NCBI GenBank assembly: GCA_009602725.1
Contig: WELB01000045.1
Location: forward strand, 503,527-567,526
Direction of reading: 5' to 3'
DNA from: Spirogloea muscicola
Taxonomy: Eukaryota; Streptophyta; Zygnematophyceae; Spirogloeales; Spirogloeaceae
Length of the DNA stretch: 64,000 nucleotides
In this document: one piece after another, positions 1 to 13,000 of the stretch
Layout of the letters: every line of letters begins with the position of its first letter
Position numbering within the stretch: position 1 is the first letter of the stretch
Notes under the pieces: generated by a model
Seen by the model: the letters and a program-made list of their open reading frames with translations, nothing else
Told to the model about the DNA's origin: nothing
Database searches by the model: none
Translations under genes and position numbers: made by a program

Positions 1-3000
1 AGCCGGCGGCGGCGCCGGCGGCGGCCTCCGCGGAATGGCGCCCCCGGGAATCGCCTGGCCGCGAGGTGGCGGGCGGCGGCTTCGGCGGCGGCGCCAAGTG
101 GGAGCACAGCTTGCAGCAGCTGGACGTGTCGGGCACCGTCAAGGCCAAGCCCCGTCACGGCAGCCCCGGCAGTGCCGGCGGAGGCGGCGCCGCCAGTGGT
201 AGCGGCCAGGCCAAGCCTGGCCTCCCCCGGCGCTTCCGAGACCCCAGGACGCCTGGGCGCGGGCGATACGAAGATCCCACGCTGAAGTATGAGCTGCTCG
301 ACGAGCTCGGTGAGCAAGTGCTGCCACTATCCTTATAGCAGGCCTTACATGTCACTGGCTCCATTGACGTGACCTCACTTGCAAGACGGGTGCCATCAAG
401 TGGTGCCTCATAATGGTGGAGCATGGGTGCTGCAGCTCTGAGTGGCCAGGAGATCCATGCACACTAGGCCTGCAGCTTGAGTCGACATGCTCTTGGATGC
501 ACAAGTAGCTGTGTCTTTCCTTTGCTAATAAGTAGCTACATGCTAGGCAATGGTGTTGCATAGGCATCTGCAGCAACGTCGCAGCTTATGACAAGGTTGT
601 GCGAGTATGGCTTCCCAAAGTGGTAACTTTGTGGAGGGTAGCAGTCATGTGACGCTGTTTGCTCTCGATCATGACAGGCAAAGGATCGTATGGAGCAGTC
701 TTTAAAGCAAGGGATCTTAGAACGTCCGAATTGGTTGCAATCAAAGTCCTGTCTCTTGCTGAAGGGGTCAGTATAAGATGCTCCTTCTCAACCAGAGGTC
801 CTGCTGAAAACCACCTCCTGATCTCAGTCCGTGTCTGGCAACACAGTCTTCTTTTAAGGCACACAGACTTTCGATGTCTGCTCTCAACCAATCCATCAAG
901 GAGCATGTCTAATCTTGGGACGCAGGGCTATGCATTCACCTCAAGCAGCACAATACGTGAACCTAGGAAGAGTTGCAAATCAAGCCGTTCTAAGTCAACA
1001 GAGGATGCATTGCAAGTTGTCTTAGACCTAAGTCCTGATATCTGCAACCTGCGAACCTGGAAACCTAAGACCTAAGACCTGACATCTGAAACCTGCGAAC
1101 CTGAAAACCCAAGAATCTGATTACCTGATAATCTGAATGAATGCTGAGATCAGGGGTGAAGGTTTTAGGTTCAGGGCTTCATAACGATTGTACTTGTAAG
1201 CAGAGCATACTGAAGCTCAAGCATGCGCAGGAGGAGGGCTTTGAGGACATACGAGGTGAGATTGAAATGCTGCAACAATGCAACAACCCGAATGTTGTCC
1301 GATATCTTGGGAGCTACCAAGGAGATGACTTTCTTTGGGTATGTACATTACCTGTGAAAGCAGCTGCTCTGTTGGGTAGTTCTCTTCACACTCCACTCTG
1401 TGAGCAGTCTGCTCTCCGCAGAGCAGCATGAAGTGTAAGCAAGATGAAGCATATCCTTTGGGGAAGCTCTGAGAATCTTGTCGACTGCTGCTGCTATGAC
1501 TGCTATAGGCGTTACTAAACCCTGCAAGTGAGGAATACCTTTACTCTTGTTGTTTTAGGCCTTGTTTGAGGACGCTAGACTCAGAGGATCGTTAAGATAG
1601 TAGCAACCACCTCATTGCACCAGTAGTCTGATGGCCGTGCTCATCAATTGTGCAGATTGTCATGGAGTACTGTGGCGGAGGGAGTGTGGCGGACCTTATG
1701 AATCACACTGATCAACCGCTTGAGGAGCACATGATAGCCTACATCTGCAAAGAGGCTCTTAAGGTTGTTGTTACCTGCTGAGAGTAACTCGACAGCTCAA
1801 TCAAGCTCTCCAACCCCAACAGACGCCATACTTAGCTTGTGGCAAAGGGCAATCTTAGGGGTCAGAGAGCTTGCTGTGTGGCGCTCAGCACAATGTGGTA
1901 CTTTTGTCTGGCAGGGACTTGCTTACCTTCATGGAATCCAGAAGGTTCACAGGGACATAAAGGGTGGAAACATTCTGCTGACTGATACTGGTGAAGTCAA
2001 GCTCGGTAGGTCCTTCGCATAATTTCGGGCTAGGAGGTTGGTCTACACTGACCGTAGACTCCATGATGTATGACCAATGCGTATTGCTGGCTTGGAGGAA
2101 TGTTTGACCAACATGTCCTCCTCTCCTGAAGTGCCACTTCTTTGCATGTGTTACAGGCGATTTTGGGGTAGCAGCTCAGTTGACATCCACAATCTCAAAG
2201 CGCAACACAGTGAGGCGCTTGCTTTACCCAATCTACAAGGGGTTATTTGTTGTTCTTCTTGATGTCTGCTGTGGGTGTGCCATGAATCGTGCCTGGCTGT
2301 CCTCGTAGGCGTTTTGCTGACATCTCCAAATTTGTGTAATTTGCTACCTTCTGTAGTTCATTGGTACGCCACATTGGATGGCTCCAGAGGTCATTCAGGA
2401 GAACCTGTATGATGGGAAGGTATTGGATACGCTGACACCTTCTCTCATTTCCCTAATAGTGGAAAAATACGTCGTGATGTTCGTCTGAGGACCTTCCGCT
2501 CCACCACAGACTGGCAATCAGTATCTCGTATCATGATTGCTGAGCATGTCCATGCAGCACTGCTACAACGCCCTCTGTCTTTGAGTAACACGTCTTGGTT
2601 TGATCTGGCAGGTCGATGTCTGGGCATTGGGTATCTCTGCAATTGAAATGGCTGAGGTCCTGCACTCAATCTTTTTCCAAGAATTTGGCAGATGCAACAT
2701 GCCGTTCTTTGGCTTGCAAGTTTTGGCGCAGTACAGGTTGTCAATTGCCCCAGTCTCTTGCTTAACTGCAAATGGACATGCCTCACTGCAGTTCCTGTAA
2801 GATCCGGACCTTGTAGACAGCTCTTGACTTGGTCACCTTCACTACTTGTTCAGGGATTGCCTCCTCGTTCCAATGTGCACCCTATGCGCGTAAGCCTCTT
2901 CCCCCTGCAGAACTTTTACTATGTCCTGCTCAGTGCCTCTCAATACCTTACATCAACTTCGTCATATGAGCTGGTGCTTTTAATTCCTGATGATTTTGTA

Positions 3001-6000
3001 CCACATTGTTTCTAACTGAGCAGGTCATCTTCATGATCTCACGAGAGCCAGCACCAATGCTTGAAGATAAGGAGAAGTGGTAAGATACCCATGTCTTGTG
3101 TCAGTCGTTGTGGCTCAATAAGGATCATCTTGAGCCATGAAATCATCCTTTTCTGCCTATCGAAACGCAGCTACCATCATCAGAGCTTATTAAACAACGT
3201 CCTGTAGTAGTGGATGCTGAGGATTCGAATGTGACATTTTGTGGCCCACCATTGATGACTCTGACTTACAACACTGCAGGTCCTTGGTGTTTCATGATTA
3301 CATTGCCAAATGCTTGGCCAAGGAGCCACGTCTTCGGCCAAATGCAAGTGCCCTCCTTGAGGTTGTACACATCACAAGTTGGCTGCGCCTTATGTCACGT
3401 TATATCAGGTGGACCTAGTATTTGAGTGTTTGGGGCAAGTATCGTGGAAGTCATTGCCACTTTAGAAGAGATAAATTTGAGCAAGTTAAATCCGAGCTCT
3501 TCTTCATGCATTTGTCAAGTTACACCACCGCTGCCAGATTGCTTCCTTTTCCATGGCAGTCGGGCTTGAAGACAATCTCATCAGCGTCATGTTGGTTCCT
3601 TCTGCACCTGCAGCACAAGTTTATAGAGAAATGCAAGGGCTCTGCAGCTTCTCTGGTGCCCCGCATAGAGAGGGCAAGAGCCATTCGCATGGAGCTTCAA
3701 GCGAGACGATCAACCTATCAAGACGCCGACAACTCTGCCAGCAACTCGGTAAGGAGATGCAGAGTGCTTGCCCAGCACTCATCCTTACTTACTTCCTTGG
3801 CATGATGGCTTATGTGTACACCTATGTCAAGAGTATGTCTGCCATGTGTACTCCTATGTCAAGAGTATATCTGCCAGGCAGGTCATGCCACTGATAATTC
3901 CTATCAGCTTACTAGCTTATGTAGGTCCTGTGAGTTCACTACAAGCTGCCTGGCCCGTATATTTTGTACAAATGCAGCCCACTGAAGCATTGCACACCAA
4001 GGCTTGCAAAATTACAGATTGTAAGCAACTTGCATGCACGTGGATGTCACTCACGGCTGGCGAAGCTCAATGCAGTTTCTTCGCTACCCCATCCACAGCT
4101 TGCACAGAATGGAGAATGGTCGTGGGATGAGGGACAGACAGTGAAAGCTGGAGCAGATGGCTACGGGGCAGGCACTATGCTTGTCAAGGCAGAGCAGAAC
4201 GAGTACACAACTGTCCCCAGCAAAGCCACGGCTGCCAGCTTTGCTTCAGGCACCCTCGGTGACGATATAGGTCTCTGCCTGCAGCTCATGTTGTCTTCAC
4301 GTTGGCCACAGCTCCTAGCTCTTTGGCTTCTCACGCTTTTGTGCATAGAAGATCGCAACTACGTATATTCCTTTTCAAGATACAGTCCACCGTATATATA
4401 TCTGGTTTAACTGCTAAGCACTCACATGCCAGTCCTAGCCCAACTCTAAGCAAGGATACCTCACTTCCTTGGCAGACCCAGGTACTATGGTTGTTCACAA
4501 GACAAGAAGGCCACGAGAGCTTCAGCTGGACGAGCACGATGCGGACTTTGCAGACAGCCTTTCCCCCTCTCCGGACAGCCAGCGAGGCGCCACTTTAAGC
4601 AATGTGGATCGGAGGTAAGCACTTATCATACAAACAAGAGTGTCAATGGCAGGTCTCTCTTGGTCCAAGCCTGTCCTTATATAGGAAGCATGTAGCACAC
4701 AAGCAGCGGATGTAGAACGAGCACTCGTTGTTGGTTATGAGTATGATGTTGCAATGCAGAGGACTTTCCACTAATTCTCATAAGCTTGTGTCACAGACCG
4801 GAAAATGTGCTGATACATCAACATATGTCGACCTCCCCTGGAGTGCCCATGTATCCCGTTGGCCAGCGCCAGCATGCTGCTTATTCGCCCTCCTCCCGCC
4901 TTCCTTCCCCGCTGTATTCTGCGGAGCTTCGACGGAGGAGCGCGGAGGCTGGCCCCAGCATGTTGGGTGTACAGCCTACTGACAGCTGCCCAGGAGTGGG
5001 AACCCTCACCAGAGGCATCTCACTGCAAGATAAGGTAACCTTCATGAACTGAGCCTATGTCTCAAGCCACAAGCCTACTGCCCCAAGAGATTAGGACATG
5101 CAGGAGAATTTTTCATATTGAAAAATGGAATGAGATTACTGGTAGCTGATTCCAAGTTCCGGAAGTGAAGGACAAAGCCAGCCATAGCCTTTGGTATGTC
5201 TGGAGCTCTGATCTCAGCCACGCTGCCCTGGCGATGCACAGCTCCTGGCTGTGTATGCTGCAGGCAGCACGCTCCCCATCCCACTTCTCAAAGCCACAGA
5301 TATCTCTCCACTTGCTCTTATATCCACGCCGGGCACTGATGGCATCGGCAACAAAGGAGCACCTGGGGGCAGCGAGATTGCGCTTGAGACAATACAGGAG
5401 CTCTACAGTGGGGGTGGCTTAGCTGCTGGACATCGCCTCCACCGGAAAGCACCTGGCATTGATGTGAGGCTTGGCCTTTACAGCTGCAAGCTGTAGGTCA
5501 GCTGATGTATATTGCATCCTAGAGGTGTGCTTTTGTCGTTTGTCTGCATTCATCATAAACGGTCCGATTTGCAAGCTTTTACTGCTGTTGCAAAATTTAC
5601 CTGTCATTAATTAGTGAGTGATGCTGCAGGAAGCGCCTAGGCAGCTTAAGTGGTAGCTATACTTTTCTTCAGTTTGTTTGTGCTTGGCTTCAAGTTGCAA
5701 TTGGTAGGTGAGGCTGAGGCTTTGACATTCTTGGTCCGTCAGTGTTTGCATGCTTCCTGCTGTTGTTGACTCGGAGTTCCTGTTTACGCTTGGCACTGGT
5801 GCAGATGCCCCTACCACCAAGTGTGTACCGCCGGCTTGCTGGCAGCACCACATTACCCAACCTTGCACGAGCTCTGGCGTATCACAAGCAGTATGTACTG
5901 CTTGCTTTGGATTACCCGTGCTTCTTTGAGCTTCCTTCAGCTCTAGCTGCTTACTTACATTGCTATGCACAGCTCTAAAAGCCATGCTCATGCATCTCCA

Positions 6001-6267
6001 AGCTGACAGTGACATCTCTCTTGCTTAATGCCTAGTCACGGTCTTACCAATATCCTCATCTTCTCAGAATCATATTGATGCTGAAGCTTGTGCCACAAAC
6101 CGTCCATTACAAGGGCACTGAAAGCTGCCAAGCTGTCCTAATGGGCAACCCTCTTGCACGATTGCAGATGCTACAATGAGATGCCCCTGCAGGGCTGGCA
6201 GGTCGGGCAGGAAAAGCAGATCATTCAGAATCTTTCCGACACGCTCCGGACCATCCTCAGACTGTAG
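1..6267 (+). CDS. SIK1: SIK1-like Ste20/Hippo-family serine/threonine kinase (5' partial)
   Basis: Multi-exon gene whose frame is open to base 1, so the start lies upstream. Exons I can place: 1-309, 678-766, 1231-1338, 1656-1763, 1915-2005, 2157-2209, 2357-2419, 2612-2656, 2854-2889, 3024-3079, 3280-3361, 3614-3748, then C-terminal exons near 4107-4170, 4475-4615, 4797-5034, 5250-5450, 5800-5889 and 6167-6267. Kinase landmarks appear in order: glycine loop [13 protein letters not shown] lysine, HRDIKGGN catalytic loop, [24 protein letters not shown]. The best match is plant SIK1, the single MST/Hippo-type Ste20 kinase that acts in cell-size control and immune signalling. The conserved C-terminal domain is present too ([34 protein letters not shown]) and ends in TAG at 6265-6267. 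A glycine/alanine-rich leader precedes the kinase domain. The family is well supported; the linker exons are approximate. Confidence 0.93.
1018..1185 (+). repeat. Degenerate CCTAA/AACCTG tandem repeat in SIK1 intron
   Basis: Intronic stretch with two imperfect copies of a unit containing AACCTGCGAACCTG, followed by a TTTTAGGTTCAGGG segment. It resembles diverged telomere-type repeat in both orientations and lies wholly within the intron before exon 1231. Confidence 0.6.
3812..3875 (+). repeat. Two-copy tandem repeat, unit about 32 bp
   Basis: The unit around CCTATGTCAAGAGTATGTC is repeated once immediately downstream with a few substitutions. It lies in the SIK1 intron after exon 3614-3748 and has no evident function. 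Confidence 0.7.
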
Positions 6268-7155
6268 ATAGCAGACTCTAAGTTGGCTTCTGCCACACAG
6301 CCAGGCCTGTTTGCAAGGTGAAGAATGGTGACAAGACCTCCTACATTGCCACAAGTGTCATTTAGGATGCAATAAGGTCAACTGTACCTGTAGTTCATGA
6401 TCTCTTTATCTGACTTGGGACTGTGCTCGTTTTACCTCCCTCTTATTGCAGGCATTGCCAATGATCTTTCAACCCTGGCATATTCCACGCTTCACTTTCT
6501 TCCTAATTTACAATTTATCCTAGTAAAAGAATGGGTTGTGGAGCTGGGACACGTTCTCTTGCTTCCGAGTGAGCCTGTCCAAGTTGTATGTGCTCACTCT
6601 TGGGTATCGAAACCCTCCAGCCGTTTTTCGCTCTGTATCTTCAGCCCCTCTTAGCCTAGGCTATCGTGTATGTAGCCCCACTACTTGCACTTTGCCCTTC
6701 ACATGCACAGTGTATTGGCTCGGCTTGGCCTCCCATTCATGTCCTGCGGCCGCGCGCTTTCTCTGTTTGAGCCAAGCGCATCCACAGCTGCATTTTCTTG
6801 AGATGCTGCAATAGAGCAACACTTCATTGAATTTAGGAGAACTTGGTGTCGTAATTGATATAAGTCTTAGCAGGCCTGAGCCCTCTGCTTGGTCGTATGT
6901 AGCTCAATGCAAGCGGCATGCATTGGCTAGGTAGTGGCGCAACTATCTCAATACCTTGCAAGCAACCTTGAGCTTTACATACTATCTTGGTTTGGGGTTG
7001 TGGCTTGAATTGTAAAGCAAGGTTTCAAGGCAACTAAGTCCAAAATAACCTCGCCAAGGCTGGATCGTGACTGATTGCAGCAGAGGAACAAAGGAGCAGA
7101 GTAGAGGTTGCCACCTCCCTTGCCCATTCACTCACCTCGGAAGACGACACAGCAA
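6268..7155. other. Convergent 3' UTR region of SIK1 and bTHXc
   Basis: No coding exon seen. A TGTAA motif on the + strand near 7011 fits SIK1. TTACA near 6976 (TGTAA on the - strand) fits the bTHXc gene. The two transcripts would therefore overlap tail to tail. A degenerate copy of the short GCGCGC-rich dispersed repeat sits at about 6715-6775. Confidence 0.5.
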
Positions 7156-7391
7156 TCAAGGAGGGCCGATGTCCGAGGCGGGGTCATCAATCTCAAGCTT
7201 TGCCTTCAGCCTCCGGGCTCTACGCCCTCGACTGGGCCGTGCATTGCCGAACGAGTGACGGAAGCGCTTGCCACGCTTGGTGCGCTTGTCCCCCCGGCCG
7301 CACAACAGGGGCACGGCTGCCGCACCACTTGGCGCCCACACCGCATCGGCCTTCGACTGGTGGACTTGCGAGCATCTCAGAGGCCAGGATC
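7156..7391 (-). CDS. PSRP4: Plastid 30S ribosomal protein bTHXc (S31/PSRP4), last exon
   Basis: The minus-strand exon encodes a small, very basic protein with CGRGDKRTKRGKRFRHSFGN, the bTHX signature of the bacterial Thx protein and the plant plastid and mitochondrial S31 proteins. It binds at the head of the small ribosomal subunit. About 75 residues are visible; the C-terminus is LEIDDPASDIGPP followed by TGA at 7156-7158, and the upstream acceptor is at about 7392. The C-terminal extension after the basic core is longer than in bacterial Thx, as in plastid forms. The exon with the transit peptide is not resolved; the GC-rich stretch at 8400-8600 on the same strand is a candidate. A mitochondrial bTHXm is the alternative. 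Confidence 0.8.
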
Positions 7392-8160
7392 CTGCATTGT
7401 CACAGTTGGCTGCTGAGCAGTGGGGTGCTTGCTCGCTCCATCCCAGTACAGCTCCAAGTAAGCAGCATGCAACATACCTAGTGCTGGGAGGCTGGGCAGT
7501 GCAGGGATAGCCGATGATCCCCAAGTGGTGCTTGGATGTGCTCCACATAATGGCACCAGTCCTGACGTGAGACTGCAGGTGCATCCGGGGGACGTGGCTT
7601 GACAGTAATCAGGCGGCGAGCATGACAGCGGCGAGCATGTCATCAATCTCAAGCACGCGGACTGCTGGAAGCAGCCAAAGGCCTGACCCAGCTTTTGCTT
7701 CCAGCAATAAAGGAGCCATCGCGGGGATGATTGATGCATGGGCAGGGTCTACAATTAGACGTTAATGTCAGGGAGTACGGTGGAGAAGCCAAAGATGAGC
7801 CGCCAGCCAGCGGTAGCAGAGATGCCTGACAACCGAGCTTCACGGAAGAGCAAGGCTTGCAACTCTGTGGGAGCAGCTGCATGCATCCTGCCCAGCTAAC
7901 AGCAACCAGTGCTTGGGTGTGCACGTCGCCTCACAATGGCCTAGCGAGGACGCCATGGCACTCTGGCAAGAGGAGCCGCCACTGCTGCAGGGCTTCCTCC
8001 GTCCAGCCTCGCACGCAACAGGCAAGCACCTGGTCGGGCCAATTGGGGACTTCGGCAAAGGATCAGTGCCACAAGTGGGATGCAGAGACCTGGCCTTGCC
8101 GCCAGGTTGGGGCCTGCAGCAAGCTTGAGAGCTCAGGTATATATAAGCATATTTCAGATT
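7392..8160. other. No recognisable gene; probably bTHXc intron or intergenic
   Basis: Several short frames are open on both strands, but none encodes a recognisable family or shows consistent splice phasing. If the bTHXc first exon lies near 8400-8600, this is its first intron. Confidence 0.35.
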
Positions 8161-8284
8161 GTGTCTAGGTTAAGGTTTAGGTTTAGGTGAACGGAACCGT
8201 TCCGTTTAGGTTTAGGTTTAAGTTTCAAGATTCAGGTATAGGTTGGGTTTAGGTTAGGTTTAGGTTAGATTTAGGTTTAGGTTC
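8161..8284 (+). repeat. Degenerate telomere-like (TTTAGG)n tract
   Basis: About 120 bp of TTTAGG/TTAGGTTTAGG units, close to the plant-type TTTAGGG telomere repeat but one G short in most units. It is interrupted at 8191-8205 by a 7-bp inverted repeat (ACGGAAC, C, GTTCCGT). Interstitial telomere-like repeat. Confidence 0.85.
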
Positions 8285-8379
8285 ACCAGAATCTGGGTGA
8301 TGGGTTCCGAGACCTGGGCTTTTGGGGACTACGTTAGTGACAACCTCCGCTTGCAACGCTACGCCTGTCATAGCCTCCC

Positions 8380-8690
8380 TACCAACAACCCCTGAGCTTA
8401 TGGAAGCGAAGCGGCGCAGCGTGCGGCGCGGCCGCCGGGCCAGGGGAGTCTGCAGCGCCAAGCGAGGCAAGCACCTCGGGCGGGCTGCTGGCGGGGACTC
8501 TGGCAGCTGCCGCTGGCACCGCGAGCGGCAATGGCGGCGGCGGCGGCCGCGCCGCCGGAAGAGCCGCTCTGCGGGCGGCGGNGGGCTGAGGCACGGCAAG
8601 CCGGCCGGCTACGACGGCCCCCGCGCGAGGAGCGAGCAGCTCTGGGCCACGGCCGGCCTGGCAGAGCTCTGGCAGCGCTTGCCTCGAGCA
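8380..8690. other. GC-rich island with a single N, probable first exon or promoter
   Basis: Very GC-rich, with GGCGGC runs and one N at 8582. On the minus strand one frame has the composition of an organelle targeting peptide (Ala/Arg/Ser rich), which would suit the upstream part of bTHXc. No unique frame can be chosen. The N indicates unresolved sequence. Confidence 0.4.
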
Positions 8691-8699
8691 GCTTGGAGC

Positions 8700-9130
8700 T
8701 TCTACTTCTACTCGCCTTCTCCGGGCTCTTCAGATTTGCCATTCTTTTTGGGGCGGCTTTAAGACAGCCGTTTGGAATTACATCTCTTCCACATTGACAG
8801 CAATGGCCGTGAGAAGAAGAAGAAGAGGTGAGAGTGCGTGAGTGAGTTAGAGAGGCCAGCCCAAAGCGCCGACTTCGTTGCTCGCAGCGCAGGCACGGCA
8901 CAAAAGGAATGGACTAGGTCTGAAAACATCCACCCCAAGCTTTCCTCTTTGGAGAAAATGGTATCCTGCTTTATGCGCCTTCCGGCTTTTCCCAAACCTT
9001 GTATATGCGTTTGGGCTGGCTTTGCTAGCCCCTCTTTCCCTGTGGGCGAGCAACTTCTCACCGCCATTGCCTTGCAATAGAAGTGTTTTTTCTTGGAAAA
9101 AGCAGCGCTTTCAGAAGGGGCTCTGCATGC
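8700..9130 (-). repeat. Solo LINE 3'-tail modules
   Basis: Contains diverged copies of the module found after the LINE stops elsewhere: CCATTCTTTTTGGGG on the plus strand near 8738, and its complement (AAAAGGAATGGAC) near 8902. No LINE coding sequence is attached. Confidence 0.45.
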
Positions 9131-10013
9131 GCAGTTGAGACCTTGGAGTCGCTTCTTCCATTGAGATGCCATTGCAGCGGGTCCTTGATACCCTCTCCTA
9201 TGGTTCCAAGTTGAGCTGCTCTCTGCTGCAGACACGCTAAGGTGTGGGGGCACACACATGGGGCTACACATCAGCTGCCCTCTGCAAGGTCCTCACTGCA
9301 TCTGGCCTCAAACACCGCCACTGCCACCATCATCTCAACCGCCAAAGCATGGACTGCCTCACATTAACGCTTATGCGACCTGCACGCACCTCCTCTTACA
9401 ATCGCATACTAATTATCGCCTTAGGTTATTTGGGAGCCACTTTTCGGGACCAAGCAAAGTGCCTCTCACTGCCATCAGCCGGCCTCAACAAGCTAGAACG
9501 GTGACTCTTCTGCGGCTGCCTTATCAAACTCAACCAAGGCCAACGCCACCTACACTGTGCAAGACTCTTGGTCGAGCACACAGGATCGCCCCTCGCCCCC
9601 TCCATTTGAGGCGCCAACGCATGCATGATTGAGCACTTTAATGCATGAGCACTTCTTCTGCAGAATGATGCGCGCCACCGCAGGGCATGCACTGACATGC
9701 TTTTGCGCTTGTGGGTAGCGACAAGGTTCATCTGCTGTACAGGGCAATCCATGTCAGTCAAGCAAGTGAGGCAGGCTAACAACAGTGTTTGAGGCACAAG
9801 GTCTCTGGCGAGATGACGCAAAAAAGGATGAGGACGTGGAGATAGCCTTTAGCTCTGCCTTGACTCCTGGCCACTCCCCGGCTCCTCACTGGTGCCCAAG
9901 TACTCCTTAATTCGATGCTTCAGCATCTGCTTCCGGTGCAAGAAGCAGTGAAGCAACGTCAGTACCTGGATGGTGGTGACAGCAGTTTAAAACAATCTCA
10001 GGGGACTAATTGC
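9131..10013. other. No gene seen; 3' flank of ELL
   Basis: Open frames are not family-like. TTACA at about 9395 (TGTAA on the minus strand) could serve the ELL transcript. Confidence 0.3.
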
Positions 10014-13000
10014 TCAGACGAGGTCACTCCAGATGTCTGAGACTCGTGCTCTTTTGCATGCATCGTCAGTCCAATTTGAAATGTTCAAATTGGTCACCTG
10101 GAGCTCTTGGTGTAACGTGTCAAAAGCCTGCGACATACGCTTGTGTCTCTGCAAGCACAGTGAAGCACAACATGAACTTGGTACTTGTCCTCCGCCACCA
10201 GTGGAGCAAGGTGATCTCCTGCTACTGTGGAGTGTGGAATGGAGTGGTCATTGCATAGGGAGGCTCTGAGCAAGCGAAGCAAGGTCAGTGTATTTCTTGA
10301 TTGACATACATGTACTGATTTGCGTGGAAGTGTGGCACTGACCTCTACTTTTTCTCTGAACTTGACATTCATGATATTGATGATGCTCGACCTCTCGCCA
10401 CTAGTCTTTGCTTGGTCAAAGTCCCTTTTTAGGAGGACAAAGTCCTCTCTGTAATCACCGATGCTCGGATGAGTGGTCAATATATACACAACCATTTAGA
10501 AAACCACAACCTCTGTTTCATCAGTAACTACATTTACGATGTCCGAGTAGATCTCCTACGAAGCTGAGTATAGAACCAGAATTACCTGTCTGTATCAAGC
10601 AGTCCACTTAATCTGAGGTATATGTCATACTTCTCAATGTACTCACGCTCGTACTTTCTAAGTCTGTTACACCAAAACAGCTGTTGTTTCAGCTGCATGC
10701 ATATGTGACAAAAGGATGGCTAGCAATTCAGCAAGTTGGCTAGACTTTCCTTAGCATGACTAAGATATAGGACAGTTATGATCACATATATCCCTTGCAA
10801 CTGACGAGGCTGGATTGGGTGAGAAAGATAAAGCCAACTCAAGTGCAACATGGTATTCACTTACTGTGCTGTGGATGTGATAGGCGCTTTCAAGTGTGGT
10901 TTTTCCCTCACAACATGAGAGTAAAAGTCTTCTTGTGAATCGCCATTCCGGCGTCTGTGTGACCCATGTTCAGATGAGCCATTTTGCACCCTTGGTTTTC
11001 CAACGCGGCCTACAACTTGCCCAGTCCTCTGAAGTGACGAGGCTTTCTGCTCATTTGAAATGTCCAGATCACGAATCTCTTCAGCTGGAGCAAGGCGTGG
11101 CTCGGACATCACTCTTCGATCTTCTTCGTGCTTGCCATTTCCTGCAGAGGACGCCTCCCTGTTGCTCTGTCTGATTGCTGGTTTATCTTGCAAGGACTTG
11201 CTGGCAGCAACTGCTGAAGGCGCCCTTGTTGTCTGATGCTCGTTGTTGCTTCCACTGGCAGACTTCTTGTGTAGCTTGTCCTTGATCCTATCCATTCGCA
11301 ATCTGTCTTCTTGACTCGGCCTATCTTCAGACTCTTCAACTTTTTGTAAGGCCGCCAATCCTTGTGTAGGTTTCACTTGAGCTTCTGAGAGAACATTGCC
11401 ATGCTTCTGCCGCTCATCTTCTACTGACAGCAACCGGTGCTTTTGTGCAGAATGTGCATTGACCATTGTGTCCAACTCCAGAGGGCTGTTGCCTGTAGGA
11501 CTTCGCTCGTCTGCAGCAACTTCCTGTGGAGCATGGTGATCCATCTCATACAACGGCTGGCCAGCCTCATCACCACCTCCGCGGAGCTCGCCCTCCTCGA
11601 CCAGATGACTGGCTCCCTGGCTCTCCTGCGTGCAAACGTCTACTTCCCCTTCCTCAGCTACTTCACACCTGTCCACATTTGGAAGTGTGGAGGTGCCCTC
11701 CAAAGCCATCTCCAATCTACTCCCTTCCGTTGGCTGGGCATTTGGACTACGCTTCTCCTTCAGGGCCTCATGTTGAGGCCCATCCCCTCTTCCTGGAACG
11801 CCCTTGCCTGCTCCTTTGCGCTCGCGTCTACGTACTGGATCCTCCTCCACGGGCTTCAACTGTGCTTCTCTGGCTACCTTCTTGCCACCACTAGCTCTTT
11901 CAGGTGCCTTGGCACTAACAGCAGCATGTGCATGTGATGCTGCAGACTCCTCCTGCAGAAAGAGTTCCTCGTCACCATCTCCTTGGTTGAAGGACTTCTC
12001 CGCAACATCCTTCTGCTTCACAACCTCCAGCTGAGACCCATCCCCTGCTCCTGAGCTACTTCTGCCTGCCCCTCTGCTCTTGCCGTTACCAGAAACCTCC
12101 CCTGAGGGCCTTGAATGATTTCCTCTCACATCTTTCCTGCACTCATCATCTACTTTACCTGACTTTGCCCTCCCAGCAGCAACTTCATGTGCTGCCACAC
12201 GATTCGCTTGAGACTGAAGTAGAGTTGCTTTCCGTTCACTCCCTTCTAACGTCTGGAGCTTCTCTGTCACTTTCCTCTGCTTGACAGCCTCCTGCTGAGA
12301 CCTATCCTCTGATCCTGGGCCGCCCTTGCCTGCACCTCTGCTCACTCGTCGACCTTGACCCTCCTCCATAGGCTTTGACTGCGCTTCTTTGCGTCCCATC
12401 TTGCTGTCATCAACTGTCTCAGATGGCTTTGCTCCTGCGGAAGCACTTTGTTGTGCTGCCACAGCTGCTGCAGCAGATGACAGAGAGTGCCGCAACTTCG
12501 GTTTTCCCCTTCTATGTTGTCCCTCCTCGTCATCGCCCACATCAACATCCACATCTTCATCTTCCTCCTCACTCTCACTTCCGCTACCCGACCCACTTTC
12601 ACTATCAGTGCCAGTGCCAGAATCAGAGCCACTGTCACTACCAGAGTCACTCTCACTTCCACTCTCTTCGCTGCTGGGAGGTTGACCTTCCTTCCCTGGC
12701 AGTGTATCCTTCTGATGTCGATGTCTCAAGCTCCCACTTCTAGAAAGCTTCTTGGCATGTTTGCTAGGAACTTGCGCCACCTCTGCGTTGCCTCCCCTCT
12801 GTTCCTCTGCCAGCGGCTCTTTCTGCAGCTGGTCCTCTTCTCGCCCTCGTTCTAGTAGGTCAAGGGTACCACGGGACTTCAACTGTTCAGGCTCTGACTT
12901 TGCTGATGCATCACTGGTCCCTGCAACCTGTCCATTACCCTGAGGCCTCGCTTCCCTATCTGGCCTGTTTGCTGGGAGGTCACCCTGTTCCAACTCGTCT

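Noticed and set aside
8398-8901. Long GC-rich frames at gene starts (also at 15147-16148, 19700-20990, 26417-26854, 32822-33256, 35234-35874, 60369-60714)
   Set aside because: Overlapping frames in several phases with Arg/Ala/Pro composition and no family similarity are expected from GC-rich DNA, and they contradict the exon frames that do match families.
9258-9821. Protein-coding gene between bTHXc and ELL
   Set aside because: Open frames on both strands lack splice logic, family motifs or codon pattern.
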